From Lachnospiraceae bacterium (GTDB lineage Bacteria; Bacillota; Clostridia; Lachnospirales; Lachnospiraceae), in contig JAGCRJ010000281.1 in the NCBI GenBank assembly GCA_017964745.1, positions 1-10,979 on the forward strand: 10,979 nucleotides of DNA, given 5' to 3'. This document shows, in pieces, positions 6,958-10,979 of this stretch. Within the stretch, counting starts at the first letter, position 1; each line of letters opens with the position of its first letter. The position numbers were made by a program, and so were the translations under genes. The notes under the pieces are model-generated. The model made no database searches. It saw only the letters and a list, made by a program, of their open reading frames with translations, and was not told the DNA's origin.

Positions 6958-7386
6958 ATGAATAAAGTTATATTAATGGGAAGACTCACCAGAGATCCCG
7001 AAGTCAGCAGTTCAACAACAGGAACGACTTTTGCCAGGTACAGTATCGCGGTGGACCGCAGGTTTAAGCGTGATGGCGAGCCTGATGCAGACTTTTTCAA
7101 TTGTACTTCCTTCGGCAAGCAGGCCGAGTTCGTTGAGAGATATCTCAAGAAGGGTACCAAGGTTGTGGTTTCCGGAAGACTCCAGAACAACAACTATACC
7201 AACAAGGAAGGACAGAAGGTCTACGATGTCCGCATCATGGTCGAGGATATTGAATTCGCTGAGAGCAAGAATGCTTCATCCGATGGATCATTCTCTTCAG
7301 GATCCGTTTCATCGGGATCTTCAAATGGAGGAAATGATTTCCTCAATGTTCCCGACGGACTGGTAGAAGAGCTCCCATTCAGTTAA
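6958..7386 (+). CDS. ssb: Single-stranded DNA-binding protein
   Basis: The 142-residue product has an OB-fold of about 105 residues (MNKVILMGRLTRDPEV, FARYSIAVDRR, DFFNCTSFGKQAEFVERYLKKG, VSGRLQNNNYTNKEGQ). A Gly/Ser-rich linker (about 108-126) and a C-terminal tip EELPFS follow. SSB coats single-stranded DNA as a tetramer and recruits replication and repair proteins through its acidic tip. Here the tip has one Ser after the Pro-Phe and only two adjacent acidic residues, a variation on the usual DDDIPF-type end. An AAGGAG site precedes the ATG, and the gene lies between rpsF and rpsR in one operon. Confidence 0.97.
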   Translation: MNKVILMGRLTRDPEVSSSTTGTTFARYSIAVDRRFKRDGEPDADFFNCTSFGKQAEFVERYLKKGTKVVVSGRLQNNNYTNKEGQKVYDVRIMVEDIEFAESKNASSDGSFSSGSVSSGSSNGGNDFLNVPDGLVEELPFS

Positions 7387-7414
7387 CTCGTTAAGATTTG
7401 CAGGAGGCATAATC

Positions 7415-7681
7415 ATGGCATTTACCAAGTCTGAGAGACCTGAAGGCCCCGCCAAGAGAAGAGGCGGCATGCATGCCAGACGCAGAAAGGTCTGCGTATT
7501 CTGTGGCAAGGATAATGTGATCGATTACAAGGATGCTAACAAGCTCCGTAAGTATATCTCCGAGGGAGGAAAGATCCTTCCCCGCCGTATCACCGGAAAC
7601 TGCGCAAAGCACCAGAGAGAGCTCACCACAGCTATCAAGCGTGCACGCCAGATGGCTATCCTTCCTTACACCCAGGATTAA
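7415..7681 (+). CDS. rpsR: 30S ribosomal protein S18, zinc-binding (C+) form
   Basis: This 88-residue S18 has a basic N-terminal stretch (PAKRRGGMHARRRK) and the S18 core (YKDANKLRKYISEGGKILPRRITG ending KHQRELTTAIKRARQMAILPY, cited here in outline). Cys27 and Cys30 (CVFC) with Cys63 and His66 (NCAKH) make up a likely zinc site, which marks the C+ variety of S18 as opposed to the zinc-independent paralogue. S18 pairs with S6 in the small-subunit platform. AGGAGG lies 7 nt before the ATG. It is the last gene of the operon and is followed by a strong terminator. Confidence 0.97.
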   Translation: MAFTKSERPEGPAKRRGGMHARRRKVCVFCGKDNVIDYKDANKLRKYISEGGKILPRRITGNCAKHQRELTTAIKRARQMAILPYTQD

Positions 7682-7703
7682 TTCAGGTTTTGATCAAGAA
7701 GAT

Positions 7704-7740
7704 AAGGCCCGGATCATTATGATCCGGGCTTTTATTTTGC
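7704..7740 (+). terminator. Intrinsic terminator of the rpsF-ssb-rpsR operon
   Basis: A perfect 10-bp stem, GCCCGGATCA (7707-7716) and TGATCCGGGC (7720-7729), has a 3-nt loop and is followed by TTTTATTTTG. Outer A-T pairs extend it. It begins about 25 nt after the rpsR stop. Confidence 0.93.
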
Positions 7741-7797
7741 CCAAATTGGCAAAATTCAACCTCAAATATCTTTAAATTGTGTATAAATTTGTAATTT

Positions 7798-7827
7798 TTG
7801 ACATATTTTTGTGAATTATCCTATTGT
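7798..7827 (+). promoter_or_regulatory. Candidate promoter of the chemoreceptor gene
   Basis: A perfect -35 TTGACA (7798-7803) is followed after 18 nt by TATTGT (7822-7827), a weak -10. The resulting leader would exceed 100 nt and includes a hairpin at 7888-7903 (GATCGG, loop GTAA, CCGGTC). I found no clear flagellar sigma (TAAA / GCCGATAA) element. The region is very AT-rich, so other starts are possible. Confidence 0.4.
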
Positions 7828-7940
7828 ATTTATTCTCCGGGCATTTTATGATATTTAATATCCTATTTTGTGATAATTGTATGTATTGATCGGGTAACCG
7901 GTCGTAAATATATAAATTTTTTACAAACGGAGGGAAGAAA

Positions 7941-7982
7941 ATGGCAAGCGGAACTGCGTCGTTAAAGAAGAGCGACAACTGA
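7941..7982 (+). pseudogene. 13-codon ORF ahead of the chemoreceptor; probable detached, frameshifted N terminus
   Basis: An ATG with a strong upstream site (GGAGGGA, about 5 nt away) opens a 13-codon frame, MASGTASLKKSDN, ended by TGA at 7980-7982. The chemoreceptor frame is open just downstream in the -1 phase and reads LTFFSK before its first ATG at 7997. Adding one base near 7977-7980 would join them into MASGTASLKKSD-x-LTFFSKMSTKITLL, a normal short cytoplasmic lead-in to a receptor's first membrane helix. The simplest reading is a one-base deletion or a sequencing error; a regulatory upstream ORF is the alternative. Confidence 0.6.
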
Positions 7983-7996
7983 CATTTTTTTCGAAG

Positions 7997-10378
7997 ATGA
8001 GTACCAAGATCACACTTCTGATCAGTGCGATCGTATTTGTGCTCGTGCTTATTGAGATCATTGTTGCTACTACCAGGGCATCCAATGCAATGGAAGAAAC
8101 ATATCTCAACTACGCACAGAATCTTGCGGAAGAAGCTGCAATAGGCGTTGACTTTGCAACCGAATTCGGTGAAAAGGCTTACGGCGGATACGCCATGAAC
8201 CTTGCACAGGAAGCTGCCATTTCCATCAACTTCTCCAGAGAATTCGGTGAGACCGTCTATAAGGCTTATGCGCAGAACCTCGCAGAGGAAGTTGCCAAGG
8301 CCATAGATGCTTCGGACGGCGGCAATCTGAACAATCTTCTTAAAGATGTCAAGATAATCGGCGTTGAAGGTTCGTATGCATACATGGTATCCCCCACCGG
8401 TGTCATGCTCTGGCATCCCACCGCAGAGAAGATCGGCGGACAGGTTGAGAACGCGGCCGTAAAGGGCATCGTTGCCGATCTCCAGGCAGGAATCAAGGTT
8501 GAGAACGGCTCCGTTCTGTACGAGTATAAGGATGCGCTTAAGCTTGCGGGCTATGCATTTACCAAGGATGGCAACATCCTTATCGTAACCGCTGACTACG
8601 ATCAGTTCATGAAGATCGATTATGATACCCTCCTCGGAAACATCACCATTGACGGTGTTGAAGGATCATATGCTTACATGGTATCTCCCGACGGAACAAT
8701 GCTCTGGCATACCAATCCCGAGAAGATCGGACAGCCCGTTGAGAATGCAGCAGTAAAAGGCATCGTAGCAGACCTTCAGGCAGGCAAGACCGTTAATGAC
8801 GGTTATGTCGTTTATGACTACAAGGGAGCTTTCAAGCTTGCAGGTTATTCCTTTACCGATACGGGTAATATCGTTCTCGTAACCGCTGACTATGACAAGC
8901 TCATCAATATCGATTACAGCAGACTTATCGGCGAGATCGAGATGTCGGGTGTTGAGGGATCCTATGCATACATGGTTTCTCCCGACGGAACGATGCTCTA
9001 TCATACCAAAACCGAGAAGATCGGACAGCCCGTTGAGAACGCAGCCGTAAAGGGCATCGTTGCGGACCTCCAGGCAGGCAAGGAAGTTCCCAACGGATCA
9101 TGCACTTATGAGTACAACGGATCTTACAAGGTTGCGGGTTATGCATTTACAAATGACGGAAACATCGTAATCGTTACCGCTGACAGGGATAAGATGATGC
9201 ACGGCGTCGATGCAATGCGGACAACTCTCATCGTTACCGGTATCATATTCCTTATCGTTGCTGTTATCCTTGTTGCGGTATTTACGATCGTCATGCTCCA
9301 GGCACTCGATCATCTCGTACCCGTTATCAACAAGACGGCAAACTACGACTTTACCGAGGACGACAATTCCAGGAAGCTTGAAAAGAGAGGCGACGAGGTC
9401 GGTGTTATCGCAAGAGCCATCGGCAAGACGAGGGACAACCTGCGCAGTATGGTCGAATCCATTGCACAGGCGGGTACAAGCATCGACACCAACGTAGGAT
9501 CTCTCCAGGCTACGATCGACAATGTCGGAAGGGTTTGCGAAGACAACTCCGCAACTACCCAGGAGCTTGCGGCGGGCATGCAGGAGACTGCAGCATCCAC
9601 CACCACCATCGCGCAGAATATCTCGAATGTTCAGGATAACGCACGCGGCATAGACCAGCTTGCCGATGAAGGAAAGAAGCTTTCGAACGAAGTGCTCACC
9701 CGTGCCGGAGAACTTGCCGCTACCACCGATAAGGCAAGCAAAAAGACCATCGAGATCTACGAGAGCGTTAAGGTTAAGTCTGAAGAAGCGATCGTTGCTT
9801 CGCAGGCGGTCAACAAGATCAATGAGCTCACCGGAACCATTATGGCGATCTCTTCACAGACCGGACTTCTCGCACTCAACGCTTCCATCGAGGCTGCAAG
9901 AGCAGGCGAAGCCGGACGCGGATTCGCGGTTGTCGCATCAGAGATCAGTAACCTTGCAACCCAGACCTCAGAAGCTGTCAAGAACATCGGCGGAATCGTT
10001 GATGAAGTCAACAGCGCTGTTGAACAGATGTCCGACTGCCTGACCCAGACCACGGGCTTCCTTGAGACCAACGTTCTTTCGGATTACGAGGAATTCGGCA
10101 AGGTAAGCGAACAGTACAAGAACGATGCCGATACCTTCGGAAAGAGCATGAACGAGATAAGGACCAACATCGGTCAGCTCGCTTCCGATATCGGTAAGAT
10201 CGCGGATGCGATCGGCGGAATCGATTCCACTGTTACCGAAGCATCCCACGGTGTTGTCGAGATCGCTGAAAGAAGCAGTGAGATGGCATCCGATACCACC
10301 GACAGTATCAACAAGGTCGAAGAGTGCAAGAAGGTTGTTTCGGATCTCAACGATATCATCAACCAGTTCACTCTCTAA
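7997..10378 (+). CDS. Methyl-accepting chemotaxis protein with triplicated Cache-like sensor repeats
   Basis: The 793-residue receptor has a first membrane helix at 5-25 and three helical 26-residue repeats (YAQNLAEEAA at 39, YAMNLAQEAA at 65, YAQNLAEEVA at 91). Three 98-residue repeats follow, starting at 122, 220 and 318, each reading GVEGSYAYMVSP, then DLQAG, then a final TAD, and resembling a Cache sensor core. A second membrane helix (409-433), a HAMP-like segment (about 434-490, with GDEVG) and a long coiled-coil signalling domain to the C terminus complete it. The hairpin tip QTGLLALNASIEAARAGE (621-638) contacts CheA/CheW in this family and carries Gly623 where Asn is usual. No CheR-tethering pentapeptide is visible. 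Extracellular ligand is unknown. The ATG at 7997 has no good ribosome-binding site and lies at the membrane helix; the true start is probably 7941, out of frame. Confidence 0.92.
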   Translation: MSTKITLLISAIVFVLVLIEIIVATTRASNAMEETYLNYAQNLAEEAAIGVDFATEFGEKAYGGYAMNLAQEAAISINFSREFGETVYKAYAQNLAEEVAKAIDASDGGNLNNLLKDVKIIGVEGSYAYMVSPTGVMLWHPTAEKIGGQVENAAVKGIVADLQAGIKVENGSVLYEYKDALKLAGYAFTKDGNILIVTADYDQFMKIDYDTLLGNITIDGVEGSYAYMVSPDGTMLWHTNPEKIGQPVENAAVKGIVADLQAGKTVNDGYVVYDYKGAFKLAGYSFTDTGNIVLVTADYDKLINIDYSRLIGEIEMSGVEGSYAYMVSPDGTMLYHTKTEKIGQPVENAAVKGIVADLQAGKEVPNGSCTYEYNGSYKVAGYAFTNDGNIVIVTADRDKMMHGVDAMRTTLIVTGIIFLIVAVILVAVFTIVMLQALDHLVPVINKTANYDFTEDDNSRKLEKRGDEVGVIARAIGKTRDNLRSMVESIAQAGTSIDTNVGSLQATIDNVGRVCEDNSATTQELAAGMQETAASTTTIAQNISNVQDNARGIDQLADEGKKLSNEVLTRAGELAATTDKASKKTIEIYESVKVKSEEAIVASQAVNKINELTGTIMAISSQTGLLALNASIEAARAGEAGRGFAVVASEISNLATQTSEAVKNIGGIVDEVNSAVEQMSDCLTQTTGFLETNVLSDYEEFGKVSEQYKNDADTFGKSMNEIRTNIGQLASDIGKIADAIGGIDSTVTEASHGVVEIAERSSEMASDTTDSINKVEECKKVVSDLNDIINQFTL
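8360..9199 (+). repeat. Three tandem 294-bp coding repeats in the chemoreceptor sensor
   Basis: Units begin at 8360, 8654 and 8948, exactly 294 bp (98 codons) apart. Each encodes GVEGSYAYMVSP, then EKIG, ENAAVKGIVADLQAG, an aromatic strand with YxYK or YEYN, and (I/V)VTAD. Units 2 and 3 are the closest. Differences between units are mostly at third codon positions, so the amino-acid pattern is better conserved than the DNA, pointing to an older duplication kept by selection. Confidence 0.9.
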
Positions 10379-10394
10379 GTCTTAATTGCATAGT

Positions 10395-10431
10395 AAAAGC
10401 CCGCCGGACCTGTACGGTCAGGCGGGCTTTT
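10395..10431. terminator. Bidirectional intrinsic terminator between the chemoreceptor and the DUF1858 gene
   Basis: The arm AAAAGCCCGCC (10395-10405) pairs with GGCGGGCTTTT (10421-10431); an inner GACC/GGTC pair closes the loop. A T-run follows on the plus strand, and the A-run on the left gives a U-tract for minus-strand transcripts. It starts 17 nt after the chemoreceptor stop and ends 14 nt before the end of the converging gene. Confidence 0.93.
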
Positions 10432-10444
10432 TTCTTTTGTCCGA

Positions 10445-10717
10445 TCAGTTGCTGCTTTCTCTTTCGAGTGACTCTTTGATGAACTTCATAAGCTCATCTA
10501 CGGGAATGCCGTGTACGATGGATGCCTCTTCGAGCGTTTCCATCATTGCGGCGGGGCAGCTGATGCAGTGCATTCCTGCTTCCATGAGAACGGGAATGAC
10601 TTCGGGCTTGGTCTGCATGATCTCGCCGAGCGTCATGTCGGGTCTGATGCCGAATACATCAAGGATGTTCTCATCGGCCTTTTCTGCAGTGTTGTTTTCA
10701 ATATTTTCGGTGCTCAT
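10445..10717 (-). CDS. DUF1858 domain protein (hybrid-cluster-protein-associated redox disulfide type)
   Basis: This 90-residue protein has a disordered acidic N terminus (1-20) and then a compact DUF1858 domain. That domain reads IRPDMTLGEIMQTKPEVIPV, followed by EAGMHCISCPAA with Cys51 and Cys54 (CxxCP), and ends HGIPVDELMKFIKESLE. The domain occurs at the N terminus of ScdA/RIC-like iron-sulfur repair proteins and as small stand-alone proteins linked to hybrid cluster protein and nitrosative or oxidative stress. The Cys pair suggests redox or metal chemistry, though the partner is unknown. GGAG lies 7 nt before the ATG. It is transcribed alone, convergent with the chemoreceptor, from a promoter near 10760-10789. 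Confidence 0.88.
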   Translation of the reverse strand: MSTENIENNTAEKADENILDVFGIRPDMTLGEIMQTKPEVIPVLMEAGMHCISCPAAMMETLEEASIVHGIPVDELMKFIKESLERESSN

Positions 10718-10759
10718 GATGATCTCCGTAAAAAACTGTTTTTTTGTATCTGATTAGAC

Positions 10760-10789
10760 AGTATATCCCATATGTTGTGATTTTAACAA
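10760..10789 (-). promoter_or_regulatory. Promoter and possible operator of the DUF1858 gene
   Basis: On the minus strand TTGTTA (10789-10784), an 18-nt spacer and TATACT (10765-10760) make a plausible sigmaA promoter with a UTR of about 35-40 nt. An inverted repeat, TGTTGT (10773-10778) and ACAACA (10786-10791), covers the -35 and could bind a regulator; it only loosely resembles CRP/FNR-family sites. Confidence 0.5.
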
Positions 10790-10833
10790 CAGGGAATTTT
10801 TTGACCGTGAAAAACGGGCTTCCGGAGCAGGAT

Positions 10834-10910
10834 TGTATACACGAAAAACTCCCATTTTATGGGCTTTGTACGTAAAAAAGTACACGGCACTGCCTTGACT
10901 AATGTATACA
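10834..10910. promoter_or_regulatory. Two TGTATACA palindromes and a TGTAC/GTACA repeat, putative operators
   Basis: The perfect 8-bp palindrome TGTATACA occurs at 10834-10841 and 10903-10910. Between them lies TGTAC (10867-10871) with GTACA (10880-10884). The second palindrome falls between the -35 and -10 of the rightmost promoter. The form T-GTA-TAC-A is that of FadR-subfamily GntR operators, so repression of the downstream gene by such a regulator is possible. Confidence 0.45.
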
Positions 10911-10924
10911 ATTTTAACTATAAT
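10895..10924 (+). promoter_or_regulatory. Promoter of a transcript leaving the right edge
   Basis: The -35 TTGACT (10895-10900), an 18-nt spacer and a perfect -10 TATAAT (10919-10924) indicate a strong promoter with a start near 10931. The gene it serves lies beyond the window. Confidence 0.75.
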
Positions 10925-10932
10925 GAATTCAC

Positions 10933-10979
10933 TTGACGAAGTGGGACTAGAGACCGTTTTCGTCCAACAAATTTTTTTA
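10933..10979 (+). other. Hairpin plus T-run at the start of the rightmost transcript, cut by the window end
   Basis: TTGACGAA (10933-10940) can pair with TTCGTCCAA (10959-10967) with one bulged base, enclosing GTGGGACTAGAGACC. Seven Ts (10972-10978) follow 4 nt later. This looks like a terminator or attenuator placed right after the transcription start. I cannot match it to a known riboswitch. Confidence 0.4.

Noticed and set aside
7834..7940. Cyclic-di-GMP (GEMM) or other riboswitch before the chemoreceptor
   Set aside because: Only a small GTAA-capped hairpin (7888-7903) is visible; the conserved GEMM sequence blocks are absent.
7961..7991. Programmed -1 ribosomal frameshift joining the 13-codon ORF to the chemoreceptor
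   Set aside because: No X XXY YYZ slippery heptamer lies before the TGA, and the T7 run is downstream of the stop, so an indel or uORF is a simpler explanation.
8075..8320. CRISPR-like or short intergenic repeats
   Set aside because: The 26-codon periodicity is coding repeats inside the chemoreceptor, with no identical spacered repeats.
7772..8416. Minus-strand ORF of 214 codons across the chemoreceptor leader and 5' end
   Set aside because: Its C-terminal part spans the AT-rich intergenic region and the rest mirrors the receptor repeats in antisense; no start signal or recognisable domain.

Overview
The window looks like chromosomal DNA from a Gram-positive clostridium, most likely a Lachnospiraceae member of the Butyrivibrio/Roseburia kind. 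The grounds are a glgC-glgD pair, the order rpsF-ssb-rpsR, strong AGGAGG ribosome-binding sites, and the style of the chemoreceptor and small regulators. The genus is inference. No tRNA, rRNA, CRISPR array, insertion sequence or phage gene is visible.

Layout. (1) Positions 1-1400, plus strand: the 3' end of glgC overlaps a complete glgD; together they encode the two ADP-glucose pyrophosphorylase-type subunits for glycogen synthesis. A short hairpin follows. (2) 1469-3953, plus strand: a Sir2 deacetylase (cobB type) and a three-domain, leaderless SGNH/GDSL hydrolase, probably co-transcribed. A long palindrome (3977-4022) ends this block and faces the next one. (3) 6311-4054, minus strand: a tight operon of a DUF2975 membrane protein, a small Cro/CI-type regulator and a large DUF4173/DUF4153-like polytopic membrane protein. 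It is driven by a near-consensus promoter embedded in inverted repeats. (4) 6559-7740, plus strand: promoter, rpsF, ssb, rpsR and a strong terminator. (5) 7741-10431, plus strand: an AT-rich leader, a 13-codon upstream ORF that looks like the frameshifted start of the next gene, then a methyl-accepting chemotaxis protein whose sensor has three 26-residue helical repeats followed by three 98-residue Cache-like repeats, then a bidirectional terminator. (6) 10717-10445, minus strand: a small DUF1858 CxxC protein. (7) 10718-10979: an intergenic region with divergent promoters, TGTATACA palindromes and the start of an unidentified transcript cut by the window edge.

Most of the window is core housekeeping. 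The parts that repay a second look are the repeat architecture and broken start of the chemoreceptor, the self-contained DUF2975-HTH-membrane protein operon with its cluster of ATTATCG and ACAATAT/ATATTGT sites, the 3977-4022 palindrome that resembles a dispersed repeat, and the unidentified leader at the right edge.
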